DNA of 64,000 nt from Cytophagaceae bacterium (GTDB lineage: Bacteria; Bacteroidota; Bacteroidia; Cytophagales; JAIYAX01): contig JAIYAX010000012.1 in assembly GCA_027488815.1 (NCBI GenBank), positions 434,001-498,000 of the forward strand. Direction: 5' to 3'. Shown piece by piece: positions 16,695 through 26,840 of this stretch (its first letter is position 1; each line of letters opens with the position of its first letter). The translations under genes were made by a program, and so were the position numbers. The notes below the pieces were generated by a model. That model was not told the origin of the DNA. It did no database searches and saw only the letters and a program-made list of their open reading frames with translations.

Positions 16695-19600
16695 CTAGTT
16701 TGAAAGGCTAAATCGTGCTTGAATTCCAAATGAAGTATTAGCGGTCTTAAAGGAGCTCGAAATTCTTGGGGTGGTCACATTGCGCTCGAAGTAAGCCTGC
16801 AAGTTCAGTCGTTGATTGAACTGATAGGAGATGTTGGGCCGGATTTGGATGATCAGGGTACCTGCAGTTACCGTCTGTACATCTTCAATCTTTCTTTGAA
16901 CGGTGCGGGTGTCTCTTACTGTGAAGCTCATTCGGGCATTCAGTTCATTTTTTAGTGAAACAACCCTGCCTTGCACCCTGAAGGGTACTTTTAGGTTTGA
17001 TTTTGCAAAACCAAGCTCTGTCACAACATCAGCACCGGACACTTCAGTGACTTCAGAGTTGTTAACGTTTAGGCTTAGACTTCGATCTCTTTTGTATTGC
17101 ATATTGATGGTGATGTTGGACTTGGTTCTCATGTTTACTCCCAGCAGTGGTGCAAATCGTTCTGTAATGAGTACGTTGCCAATGACATAGACCGGGATAA
17201 ACTCTCCGTCCGCATTGGTAAGGGTTGGGTTGGGATAAAAAGCGAAATCACTTAGCTGAACAAACGAAGCCCCATAGTCTGCTGAAGAGTTGAAGGTACC
17301 CACTGCATAAGTACTGGAGTAGTTATGGGTGATATTGATCGAATTGAAGTACTTTTTGAAAAAACCAACCCTGTTGAGTCCCGCATAATCAATTCGCCAA
17401 TTGGGTAATGGGATGGCAGGAAAAGGTGTCAGTGGGTTCTTAGTGGGGTCAGTGCCTGTGTAAGCAGCATAGAAGGAATTGATTAAAACATCAGGAGAGT
17501 TGATCCCATAGTTTCCACCTGGCGTTAGGTTTTCATCCTCCAGGCGTTGTCTGATGATGCTGCGGTTTTGCACAAAATTTTGGAATACAGGACTTTCATT
17601 TTTTTCATTACTTCGGATGAAGGCCGTCCGTATACTGATGATGCTGATGGTATAACTCCCTGACTTTAAAGGGTTATTCGTTTCAAATCGCTGGTTTTGG
17701 CCGCTAAATCTAAATATCTCAGAGTAGGTTTGATTGGCAGTCTTTTTAGCATCTGCAGTAATTTTGAAATCACGAACGGGCTCAAAAGATGTCCTAAGAC
17801 CCAAAGTGATGTTTCGGCTTTGGGAAAAAGGAGTGTTCAATGACTGGCTGTTGCTGATCCAACCGTTTTGTGCAGCATTTCTTTTTATTGAAGTGTTTTG
17901 ATCACCCAGCACAAAGGGGATGCCCGGAGCTCCATCAAGATCGGATAGACCAAAATAGTTTACCCCTCTCAGGTAGCCGGCCAGCATTGTCCCTTCTTGA
18001 AGGCTATAGTTCAGATTTATGGTTCTTATGGTCATAAGTGAGCGAAGAACCGCTTTTATGACTTTTAGTTCCGGAGGTTTTTTGGCGTTAGTGGTATCTT
18101 TTTGTGCGTTTGCATCGGCAGACCCTGCTTTACCTGAGCCGGCCCGGGTACGCTCATTCCTTCCCTGGCCCCCGCCTCCCGTAGGACTATTGATCCTTTT
18201 GAGAAAAGGACTCTTGTTGTACAAATTCAATAGGTTGATACGTCCGTTCACTGCGATTTCTCTCGTGTTTTGTACATTGTTACCAAGAGAGTCGGCTACC
18301 CTGAGTGAGCCTGCTGTCCAGGTATAGCCTGCCGAATATCGAACATCACCTCCCATCCAGTTCAGCAATGGAATTTTGTCGAGTGGCAAAGTATAGTTCA
18401 CGCCCAGAAGCTGGTTGTAGAGCTTCATACGCCCAAGGTTTTGTAGGTTTTTTATAACGGAGTCTCGTTTTACTTGAGTGTCAAGATCACCTTCCGGTTC
18501 ATCAATGATGGCATTTACATTGGCATTGTAATCGATGGCTAGTGCTTTGGTTAGGTTCCAGCGCATGGTATAGGTCCTGTTAAACAAAAAGGCTTTTTCC
18601 CAGGTAGGGATAATACCTTCTGTGCCCAGTTGAGCATTTCGGAGTTGAGTTCGAACAAACCTGCGATCCAGATCGGCACGAAATCCAAGCGCTGAAGGAA
18701 AAAAATTGATGTTGAAATCTTTGACCAGAGCCAGGTATTTGGAAGACAACATTTTGCTGTTTTTCAAGGGTTCAAAACTCAAACCCTGAGACGTGTAATT
18801 CCAGGCTAGACCACCCCGTTGATTTCGAAGCAAATAGGATGCAGTCTGGAAATTGCTGGTCATCACGTCGTTGTAAGCATAATTAACAGAGAAATTTTCA
18901 ATGTCCCAGATCCGACTCTTAGCGCCTTGCTTGGTCTTTATCTTTTGAATGTTTGCGAAATTCAAGCTCCTTCGGGTTGAGAGATCAAGCAACTTCCGTT
19001 CATAATCCCTTCGCTCGTCCTTATCTTCAATCGCATCCAGAGCGGCTTCTAAGGGCACATCAGGATCAATGGGTGAGAACTGAGGCCTGATTTTGACATT
19101 CTCATAGCTGAGGAACAAAGGCAGACGTATCCCCCACTTTTCTGGGAAGAATTTATCCAACGTGATGTTGGTTTGAATATCGTATTGAGTGGTCGTTGCT
19201 CTGCTACGCTCTGCTATCCGTTGCTGCAATCCGCCAAAACCTATTGTAGTATACCTGCCTGATGCAGAAACTGTAGCCAAATCAGCCAATTTGGTATTTA
19301 GTCGGCCTGTTGCAGCCCAACCCGGTTCTTTGTCAAAATCCGTCATCCTCAACTCATTCACCCAAATACACATGGTCTTGGGCTCCAGATCATCATTGAC
19401 AGTACTTCTGTTTTTGATCCCGATCATGATGGTTCGAACGGCACTTAGATCAGGGTTGCCAAGCACCGTGACCGTATGTCTTCCATCTTCACCCAGCCCT
19501 TCACGGGTGAACGGCACCCTCAGGTCACCTCTTAGTCGGTTTCGGTTTGATTTCGTTCCGGTGAGATCATTCAATGCAATGTCTATCTCATTTTCTAATG

Positions 19601-22600
19601 GCCAGATCGTACCAGGATCTGTGGTTCCGTTGGGAGTGATGCGCAATGGGACTTCTATTTCATAGTAGTTTTCATTAAAGTCTGTTCCCATCCTAATAAA
19701 AACACTCATTTGACCATCTCTAGTGTTGGGATTGGAACTCTGCGCATGGATAAACATTTTGACCCGTTTATACACGATAAAATTCATATTGACATTTTTG
19801 AATACCGCTCTTGCATCTTTATCCTGTAAGTCTTCCACACAAAGCTGAAGGGATTGCTCGTTGAGTCTCCGGCTTACCTGGGAAAAATTGTCCCTGTCAC
19901 GGTTAATACCCGGAGGCAAAACATAAGGTATTTTGCCCGTACCTACGGTTCCGTTTTCCTCGATATTAACTGTGCCTATGGTAAATCCGGCTTTGTAAGG
20001 CTCTGGGGGCAAGTATAGACCCGGTTCAAGTAGGTTAAAGAGATAGCGACGCCATTGGCTTGCCACCAACTGCAGATTTACAAAGCGCAGCACCACAGGT
20101 TTATCCCAGCCAGTTACAAACATCCTCATGAAGCGGATCGACTTGAAATTGGTGATGTTACCCACTGTTCTATTGAACTCACGAATAGGAATTCTGAATT
20201 GATACCAGGTAGGTCCGGCAGGATCGGGTGTTGTTTCATCAACAATGTAACCTTGGCCTTTGCGCAATCCCGGTCTCAGAGGTACTCTGTATTCGAAGTA
20301 ACTTTCCTGATCAGAAACGGTAAGGTCCTGGTTGAGGTCTTCATTGTCCGGTAAGGTACTGCTAGAAGGAATAAAGGGTAGGTTTCCACTCGATTCTGGG
20401 GAGTTGGCTTCAGCACCTGAAAAATCCTTGTAGCGTTGGAGTACTTTCAGGTTTTGGTTATCCTGATCATTACCGAGGTAGTATTTGAAGTCATCAGCTG
20501 AAGGGTCACTCAGGATTTTTTGTTTAGCATTGCCATCGGTAACAACGGTATTTACAGCCTGAACAAAGTTACTATAAAAGCCTGGCTCATCCGCACTTTT
20601 CAACCCATCAAGGCCCACATCCTGATTGCTTCTGGCTCCGGGTATATTATCAAAAGCATTGGTAAGGTACTGCTGCCTGGTGACCCTGCCCCAGTTATTT
20701 AGATCGGTATTGTTAAAATTCCCATCAATTGGAAGTCCATTTTCAAAAGCATGCCTTCCGTCTCTCATCACATCTTCTGAAACGCTTCCCAGGTTAAAAA
20801 ACAGCTCTCCACCTGTGTCGTTGTTCGTATTGCGTACACCATCGAGTACCACGCCATCAGGGCCTTGAATAAAGGGGTTCAATAACCAGAACTCGATATA
20901 CTCGACATTGGCATTATCAAAGTCTGTTTCGAAATTAATTGCTCTGGTGATGGCTGCATAGTTGCCTTTTGGGTTTTTTAGCTTTCCATCTGAAGTAAGG
21001 TCAGGATTGTAGTTGTACATTCCTCTTTCCTCCGGGTAATAGGCAAGGTCAAAGGTGAACTCGTTGTTGTTGATGACCGTAGGGTCTCTGTTGCGTAATA
21101 CTTCATTAAATCCTATTGCCCTTACATAATGATTTTTCATGTCCTGCTCATTGATGTTAGTAGGTCTTGAACGACCTTGTGAGCGGTAGAAAATATTGTC
21201 GATACTGTACCAGGACAGCTTAGCTCTTTTGTAGGCAAACTGAGGGTCAAAAAGCTCCGCACCCGGGATGCCCTGAGGGGTTGAGCCAAGCCTCCAACGT
21301 TGAGGTACACGGGTGAAATCGTAGGGGGTCTCTGCACCTTCAAAATCGTCGATAAAGGAAACCCCATTTCTTCCCAGCAGCCTTGCATTTCCCGGGATCA
21401 GTTGGGCAAATTCTGCTGTCAATTGCACAGTTGAAGGCGCTTTGGTTTGTATGAGAGGCAGTTTGTCGACCATTTTGGTGATGAAGCGACTGTCCTTTTT
21501 TAGACTGACATCAAGCCCGTAAATCGAGTTACGCACAGGCTCATCACCGATCGAAACCCTTGAAATCAAAGGCCTTTCGCTAAGGTGCATGAGGGTACCT
21601 CCGATATTTACATCACGGCTCACCCGATAATCAGCCCGCATCCCCAGCAGCGTTTTTGCCTGAAAGTTGAAAAGGTCAGCCTTTTCATAACTGATCCGTA
21701 TTTCCCTGCCGGAGGCACTGATTCCTTCGTTGATGATATTCACCTGACCGGATCCATAGTCAACTGTATAATCCGTACCTTCCTGAAGGGGGATTGATCC
21801 TGCGGAAATCTGCACTGAGCCGGGTGCGATATTAAGACCGGGTAGCTGAATTGCCCCACTACCTCCGGATGCAAATGACCCACTTAAGAAGAATTTGTTT
21901 TTATTCGATAATTGCTGAGCATCTGCCCGGGTAGAGTCATACAATTCGGAATACACGTATTTTTGGATCAAACCATTCTCAATTGCCGGATCGAAAAAGG
22001 TAAGCAAATGCTTTCCGAAGGGTTCAAGTACGGGGAAAATGATACGGCCATTTCGTACATCAATGGTTGTTCCTTCAATAAAGTCAAAGTTGCCATCCGC
22101 AGGAGGATCGCCATTTGGGTTTAATCGGTCCAGGTTAGTAATCTGCACCAAAGGAATATCCCTCAGTCGTTGACCCTCGTGAAGGGAAGGATTGTCAATT
22201 CCAGAAGCATCATCTTTGTAAATAACCCTCAACTGGAAGTTTTGACGGGTAATCTGGCTTGCAGAAAGGGAATAGACATTCTTCATCATCAGGTCCCAAA
22301 TGGGTAACCTGGTTTGGATGTTGGTAGGCCTTAAAAGCTTCAGAACGATGTTTTGGCCCTCACTTCGGTTGGCATAGTCTTCGACCATTTCACCGACTTT
22401 ATGGGTTACCCCACGATCAGAGTACTGGTAGGATACTGCCAACACTTCATCGGCCCGCATGGGAATATTTAAGGAGATATAACCCAGCTCAGGGTGAAAA
22501 GTAAATTCACGATCGGTTAGCTTTCGGGCACCTCGTATGATTTCAAAGTCTTCTCCCCTTACCATATTGTAGGGTGGTCCGGTGAGGGAGGCAGCTACAT

Positions 22601-23924
22601 TATCCGGGTCACGAAATACTGGTGTATTGGCTAAATATTGACCAAAAAGCGTATTGGCATTGTTATCAGCAAAAGCTGGGGCATTGCTTTGCCACTGTGG
22701 TCGGTAGGGTTGTGACTCCCCCAAATCCATAAATCCAACTATGTTTCTGAGGGCATTGGTATTGTTTTGCCGGTTGGTAACATATACCTCAACTCTGGTA
22801 ACCGTTACTCCGGAGGTGATAGCCGGGAGGCCTTTCAGCGCATCTTCATACTTTGACCTATGGTAGTGGGAAAGAAAAAAGTGCCTGTTTTCTTCATAGT
22901 CTGAAGCTCTCACTTCAAAAGGCCGCCTTTGCACTCCACCCTGCAATGTGATACTTTCTGACTTGCCTCTTTGCTGTGAAGCGATAGTGCTTACAGACAA
23001 TCGTCCAAACTGAAGCTGGGTTTTGATACCAAATAAGTTCTGAGCACCCGTGATGAGGGTACTGGGGATCGGCATGCTCACATTACCTGCCTCTATTTTT
23101 TTTATGATCTCCTCAGGAAAACCAGTGTATTCGATCCTGATGTTGTTTTCAAAATCAAAACTAGCCTTGGTATCCCAGTTGGCAGTGATTTTTAGCTTTT
23201 CACCAATCTTACCAATCAGGTTGAGGCTGATCTGCTGATCAAAGTCAAATGCTCCGTTTCGTTGCTGGCGTATGGGAATGGAAGGGTTGTCCGTTCGCTG
23301 CCACCTTCCTCCAACTTGCAGACTTACATTTCCATTGGGCCGGATGTCGACAAAGTTTCCTCCAAAAATCCGGTCAAACACAGGACTTATGTAAATCTTA
23401 GGGATTAGTCCTTTGCCAGTAACTGCGCTTTGCCCTCCGGCAGCTTCTGTTTTAGTTCGCAGATAGTCTCTGTTGATTTGTTCGTTTCGGTACTTGACGT
23501 ATTCATCAAAAGTGAGAGTGGTCGACGGACGATAGTCAAAATTGCCCACTTGCTCATATACAGAATAATACTGCATGCTGGTATCCAACTCCACAGAAGT
23601 CTTGATATTCGAAGGCAAACCAAGAATTAGGGGGGACTTACTGGGCTTATTGTAAAGAGGGTCGCCCATCCTGTCCTGCAACTGGTAGGTGGGAAACTTT
23701 GAAGGTTGGTATTTTTGGGTCGACTTCTTTTTCTTGGGAGCGAAGGGGTTGTCTTCATCTTCTTCCTCTTCTTCTTCTTCCTCTGTAGTGTCAGAGGCTG
23801 CCAGTTTTTGAAGGCTGATCTCAGAATTTACCCAGTATGAATTCGGGGATGCCCATATCAAGCTACATAGCGACAATAGGATCCCTAAAGAGAATACTGG
23901 ATATTTCTTTTTGGAACTCAGCAA
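16695..23924 (-). CDS. sprA: T9SS outer-membrane translocon / gliding motility protein SprA
   Basis: At 2409 residues this has the size and sequence character of SprA (Sov in Porphyromonas), which forms the very large outer-membrane beta-barrel through which T9SS substrates leave the cell; it is also needed for gliding where that occurs. An N-terminal signal peptide (about 1-25) is followed by a highly acidic run (about residues 45-60, mostly Glu) and a basic KKKKS patch, then repeated YxxG/aromatic beta-strand patterns and the family's N-terminal motifs (GKIGEKLKITANWDTKA, DFEN), ending FGIQARFSLSN. The gene order maeB-ruvA-sprA-gcvH-vanZ supports the assignment. It starts 12 bases after ruvA. 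The seven sorting-domain proteins in this window are its likely substrates. No frameshift was seen over the 7.2 kb. Confidence 0.95.
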   Translation of the reverse strand: MLSSKKKYPVFSLGILLSLCSLIWASPNSYWVNSEISLQKLAASDTTEEEEEEEEDEDNPFAPKKKKSTQKYQPSKFPTYQLQDRMGDPLYNKPSKSPLILGLPSNIKTSVELDTSMQYYSVYEQVGNFDYRPSTTLTFDEYVKYRNEQINRDYLRTKTEAAGGQSAVTGKGLIPKIYISPVFDRIFGGNFVDIRPNGNVSLQVGGRWQRTDNPSIPIRQQRNGAFDFDQQISLNLIGKIGEKLKITANWDTKASFDFENNIRIEYTGFPEEIIKKIEAGNVSMPIPSTLITGAQNLFGIKTQLQFGRLSVSTIASQQRGKSESITLQGGVQRRPFEVRASDYEENRHFFLSHYHRSKYEDALKGLPAITSGVTVTRVEVYVTNRQNNTNALRNIVGFMDLGESQPYRPQWQSNAPAFADNNANTLFGQYLANTPVFRDPDNVAASLTGPPYNMVRGEDFEIIRGARKLTDREFTFHPELGYISLNIPMRADEVLAVSYQYSDRGVTHKVGEMVEDYANRSEGQNIVLKLLRPTNIQTRLPIWDLMMKNVYSLSASQITRQNFQLRVIYKDDASGIDNPSLHEGQRLRDIPLVQITNLDRLNPNGDPPADGNFDFIEGTTIDVRNGRIIFPVLEPFGKHLLTFFDPAIENGLIQKYVYSELYDSTRADAQQLSNKNKFFLSGSFASGGSGAIQLPGLNIAPGSVQISAGSIPLQEGTDYTVDYGSGQVNIINEGISASGREIRISYEKADLFNFQAKTLLGMRADYRVSRDVNIGGTLMHLSERPLISRVSIGDEPVRNSIYGLDVSLKKDSRFITKMVDKLPLIQTKAPSTVQLTAEFAQLIPGNARLLGRNGVSFIDDFEGAETPYDFTRVPQRWRLGSTPQGIPGAELFDPQFAYKRAKLSWYSIDNIFYRSQGRSRPTNINEQDMKNHYVRAIGFNEVLRNRDPTVINNNEFTFDLAYYPEERGMYNYNPDLTSDGKLKNPKGNYAAITRAINFETDFDNANVEYIEFWLLNPFIQGPDGVVLDGVRNTNNDTGGELFFNLGSVSEDVMRDGRHAFENGLPIDGNFNNTDLNNWGRVTRQQYLTNAFDNIPGARSNQDVGLDGLKSADEPGFYSNFVQAVNTVVTDGNAKQKILSDPSADDFKYYLGNDQDNQNLKVLQRYKDFSGAEANSPESSGNLPFIPSSSTLPDNEDLNQDLTVSDQESYFEYRVPLRPGLRKGQGYIVDETTPDPAGPTWYQFRIPIREFNRTVGNITNFKSIRFMRMFVTGWDKPVVLRFVNLQLVASQWRRYLFNLLEPGLYLPPEPYKAGFTIGTVNIEENGTVGTGKIPYVLPPGINRDRDNFSQVSRRLNEQSLQLCVEDLQDKDARAVFKNVNMNFIVYKRVKMFIHAQSSNPNTRDGQMSVFIRMGTDFNENYYEIEVPLRITPNGTTDPGTIWPLENEIDIALNDLTGTKSNRNRLRGDLRVPFTREGLGEDGRHTVTVLGNPDLSAVRTIMIGIKNRSTVNDDLEPKTMCIWVNELRMTDFDKEPGWAATGRLNTKLADLATVSASGRYTTIGFGGLQQRIAERSRATTTQYDIQTNITLDKFFPEKWGIRLPLFLSYENVKIRPQFSPIDPDVPLEAALDAIEDKDERRDYERKLLDLSTRRSLNFANIQKIKTKQGAKSRIWDIENFSVNYAYNDVMTSNFQTASYLLRNQRGGLAWNYTSQGLSFEPLKNSKMLSSKYLALVKDFNINFFPSALGFRADLDRRFVRTQLRNAQLGTEGIIPTWEKAFLFNRTYTMRWNLTKALAIDYNANVNAIIDEPEGDLDTQVKRDSVIKNLQNLGRMKLYNQLLGVNYTLPLDKIPLLNWMGGDVRYSAGYTWTAGSLRVADSLGNNVQNTREIAVNGRINLLNLYNKSPFLKRINSPTGGGGQGRNERTRAGSGKAGSADANAQKDTTNAKKPPELKVIKAVLRSLMTIRTINLNYSLQEGTMLAGYLRGVNYFGLSDLDGAPGIPFVLGDQNTSIKRNAAQNGWISNSQSLNTPFSQSRNITLGLRTSFEPVRDFKITADAKKTANQTYSEIFRFSGQNQRFETNNPLKSGSYTISIISIRTAFIRSNEKNESPVFQNFVQNRSIIRQRLEDENLTPGGNYGINSPDVLINSFYAAYTGTDPTKNPLTPFPAIPLPNWRIDYAGLNRVGFFKKYFNSINITHNYSSTYAVGTFNSSADYGASFVQLSDFAFYPNPTLTNADGEFIPVYVIGNVLITERFAPLLGVNMRTKSNITINMQYKRDRSLSLNVNNSEVTEVSGADVVTELGFAKSNLKVPFRVQGRVVSLKNELNARMSFTVRDTRTVQRKIEDVQTVTAGTLIIQIRPNISYQFNQRLNLQAYFERNVTTPRISSSFKTANTSFGIQARFSLSN

Positions 23925-23936
23925 AAAAACAGGGTC

Positions 23937-24530
23937 TTAGGGCGTTTTTAACGCCTTTTTAATGATCTCTTCTACAGATAGTTGTTCACCTTCGGCTTTA
24001 AGTATTTTCTCAATGCTCTGCTGGGCTACATTTCTTGCAATACCCAGCATCATCAAAGCACTTAACGCTTCCTGACTGGCTTTAGTGTGTGAGCCAACAG
24101 TTTTTGATAAGGAAATGGTCGATGTATTGGTTTTTTGAACCTTATCCTTCAATTCTAAAATGATTCTTTGAGCAGTTTTAGGCCCTACGCCTTTTATGCT
24201 TCTAATCAACACTTCATTGCCTTCCAGTATGGCTTGCTGCAATTCGTCCGGGCTTAGTGAAGATAAGACCATGAGGGCAGTATTTGGCCCTACACCCGAA
24301 ATACTGATCAACAACTGGAAAAGGCTTTTTTCGAGCACATCTGCAAACCCATAAAGCAGGTGAGCATCTTCACGCACAATCAGTATGGTGTGAATTCTGC
24401 AATGCTCCGTATCCGGAAGTCTGCTGTACGTGTTCATAGACACCCTTACTTCATAGCCTACTCCCTGACAATCAATGATGATCAGCCCGGGCTCCTTATG
24501 CAGTAGTTTGCCGTTTAGTTGAGCAATCAT
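23937..24530 (-). CDS. ruvA: Holliday junction branch migration complex subunit RuvA
   Basis: RuvA binds four-way junctions and loads the RuvB motor for branch migration during recombinational repair. The 197-residue protein shows the N-terminal OB domain (MIAQLNGKL, VGYEVRVSMNTY), the tandem helix-hairpin-helix region (LISISGVGPNTALMVLS, SIKGVGPKTAQRIILELKDK) and the small C-terminal domain that contacts RuvB (about 150-197). It overlaps the end of maeB by four bases (ATGA) and precedes sprA by 12 bases, so translation is probably coupled with its neighbours. Confidence 0.96.
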   Translation of the reverse strand: MIAQLNGKLLHKEPGLIIIDCQGVGYEVRVSMNTYSRLPDTEHCRIHTILIVREDAHLLYGFADVLEKSLFQLLISISGVGPNTALMVLSSLSPDELQQAILEGNEVLIRSIKGVGPKTAQRIILELKDKVQKTNTSTISLSKTVGSHTKASQEALSALMMLGIARNVAQQSIEKILKAEGEQLSVEEIIKKALKTP

Positions 24531-26806
24531 TTTCCTTTAAGTTGGTGATAATTCTGAGCATCAATCACGCCAATGGCCACCATGTTCACAATGTCACGCA
24601 CAGAGCTGCCTAACTGCAATATGTGAACAGGCTTGTTCATACCCATCAGTACCGGACCGATCAGTTCTGCGCCTCCGATTTCCTGCAACAATTTGTAGGA
24701 AATGTTTCCTGAGGCCAAGTTAGGGAAGATAAACGTGTTGGCTCCTTCTCCTGCGAGGTGACTGAATGGAAAGTTTTCTTGTAACAGTTTAGGGTTCAGG
24801 GCGATATTGGCCTGGATATCGCCGTCGATTACCAAACCTGGAAAGCGCTCACGGGCTAGCTGAGCAGCGTGTGCGGCCTTGGCGGGCACTTCGCCTCTGC
24901 TAGATCCAAAGTTTGAATAGGAGAGCACCGCCATCCTTGGCTCCGTATCAAAAAAACGAACCGTTCTGGCAGTCTGGCCGATGATATCAACCAGTTGCTC
25001 GACAGTCGGGTCTTGATTTACAGAGGTGTCTGCAAAAAAGTAAGTGCCTTTTGAAGTATTGATGATGTACATTCCCGCCACTACTTTGTTGTTGGGATGT
25101 ACTCCGATTACTTGCAAAGCAGGACGAATGGTTTTGGGGTAATCTTTCGTAAGGCCAGAGATCATGACATCTACTTCTCCTTCTGCGAGCATCATGGCTC
25201 CAAAATAGTTTCGGTCCCTCATCAGCTTTTTGGCTTCATAAGGCGTAACTCCTTTTCTCTGCCTCTTTTTGTAGAGCAATTCAGCATAGGCTGACATGCG
25301 ATTTTCCTCCTCGAAAGGATCTAAAATGGGGCAGTCCCCTATTTCAAGGTTATGCTCCCTGATGAGGTTCTCAATTTTGGCTTTGTTACCCAGTAATATC
25401 GGTTCAGCTATTTTTTCATCAAGCACAATCTGAATGGCTTTGAGAGTCTTTTCATTGTCAGCCTCTGCAAAAACGACCTTTTTGGGGAACTTCTTTGCCC
25501 GGTTGATCACTCTTGCCATCAATTTTTGATCGATGCCCAGGCGCTGATGAAGCTCAACCTCGTATTGTTCCCAATTTGAAATAGGCTTTTTGGCCACTCC
25601 GCTTTCCATTGCGGCTTTTGCAACAGCAGGAGAAATACTGGTGATCAGTCTTGGGTCAAGGGGTTTTGGAATAAGATACTCTTTCCCGAAACTAAGTTTT
25701 TTATCCCCATAGGCTTTGCTCACAATGTCTGGGACCGCTTGTTTTGTGAGCTCTGCCAGAGCTTTAACTGCGGCCAGCTTCATAGTCTCATTGATCTGTG
25801 TCGCTCTCACATCCAAAGCACCTCTGAAGATATAAGGGAACCCCAATACGTTGTTCACCTGATTGGGATGGTCTGATCTGCCTGTTGCAATCAAAGCATC
25901 AGAGCGTGTGGCCAAAGCCAATTCATATTCGATTTCCGGGTCTGGGTTGGCCAAAGCAAAGACAATAGGGTTTGTGGCCATTTTTAATAACATCGCCGGG
26001 CTAAGCACATTTGCAGCAGAGAGCCCTAAAAACATGTCTGCTCCTTCTATTGCCTGCTCGAGGGTATAGACATCTCTGTCGGTAGCAAACTCACTTTTGA
26101 ATTTGTCCAACCCTTCACGGTCTTTTCTGATCACCCCTTCCCGGTCGACCATGATGACGTTTTCCCGACTGACACCTAGTGAAAAATAGAGTTTGGTGCA
26201 GGCAATGGCAGATGCTCCGGCGCCATTTACAACAAGCAGAATCTTATCGATGTCTTTTTTAACCAGTTCAAGCGCATTGAGTAAAGCTGCCGCTGAAATG
26301 ATGGCTGTGCCATGCTGGTCATCATGCATGACGGGGATGCTCATTTGCTCACGCAATGCCGCTTCAATGATAAAGCTCTCCGGCGCCTTAATATCTTCCA
26401 GGTTGATGCCGCCAAACGTTGGCTCCAGGGATTTTACAATGCGAATAAACTGCTCAGGCTCTTCACAGTTAATCTCGATGTCGAACACATCTATGCCTGC
26501 AAATTTTTTAAAAAGCACACCTTTACCTTCCATTACAGGCTTTGAAGCTTCCGGGCCAATATTCCCTAGCCCAAGTACCGCTGTGCCATTGGAAATAACA
26601 CCTACCAAATTTCCTTTGGCTGTGTAATTGTACACTTTTTCGATATCAGCAGCGATTTCTTTGCAAGGCTCTGCAACACCGGGAGAGTAGGCAAGCGCAA
26701 GATCCATCTGGCTGCTGAGCATCTTGGTGGGAACCACTTCTATTTTTCCTGGCTTGCCTTGCTCATGGTATTGAAGAGCATCTTCCCTTCTGATTTTTAT
26801 CGACAT
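24527..26806 (-). CDS. maeB: NADP-dependent malic enzyme with C-terminal phosphotransacetylase-like domain
   Basis: Oxidative decarboxylation of malate to pyruvate with NADPH formation. The malic enzyme part spans about residues 1-410: the catalytic tyrosine region LAYSPGVAEPCKEI, the metal-binding NLEDIKAPESF, the DDQHGTAI motif and the nucleotide-binding VVNGAGASAIACTKL. A phosphotransacetylase-like domain (about 430-755) follows; in E. coli MaeB it mediates acetyl-CoA regulation rather than catalysis. The total of 759 residues is the standard MaeB length. It lies 34 bases after the DUF4837 gene and overlaps ruvA. Confidence 0.95.
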   Translation of the reverse strand: MSIKIRREDALQYHEQGKPGKIEVVPTKMLSSQMDLALAYSPGVAEPCKEIAADIEKVYNYTAKGNLVGVISNGTAVLGLGNIGPEASKPVMEGKGVLFKKFAGIDVFDIEINCEEPEQFIRIVKSLEPTFGGINLEDIKAPESFIIEAALREQMSIPVMHDDQHGTAIISAAALLNALELVKKDIDKILLVVNGAGASAIACTKLYFSLGVSRENVIMVDREGVIRKDREGLDKFKSEFATDRDVYTLEQAIEGADMFLGLSAANVLSPAMLLKMATNPIVFALANPDPEIEYELALATRSDALIATGRSDHPNQVNNVLGFPYIFRGALDVRATQINETMKLAAVKALAELTKQAVPDIVSKAYGDKKLSFGKEYLIPKPLDPRLITSISPAVAKAAMESGVAKKPISNWEQYEVELHQRLGIDQKLMARVINRAKKFPKKVVFAEADNEKTLKAIQIVLDEKIAEPILLGNKAKIENLIREHNLEIGDCPILDPFEEENRMSAYAELLYKKRQRKGVTPYEAKKLMRDRNYFGAMMLAEGEVDVMISGLTKDYPKTIRPALQVIGVHPNNKVVAGMYIINTSKGTYFFADTSVNQDPTVEQLVDIIGQTARTVRFFDTEPRMAVLSYSNFGSSRGEVPAKAAHAAQLARERFPGLVIDGDIQANIALNPKLLQENFPFSHLAGEGANTFIFPNLASGNISYKLLQEIGGAELIGPVLMGMNKPVHILQLGSSVRDIVNMVAIGVIDAQNYHQLKGK

Positions 26807-26840
26807 GGTGTTGATGGGTTGTCTTAAAAAAATGAACAGT

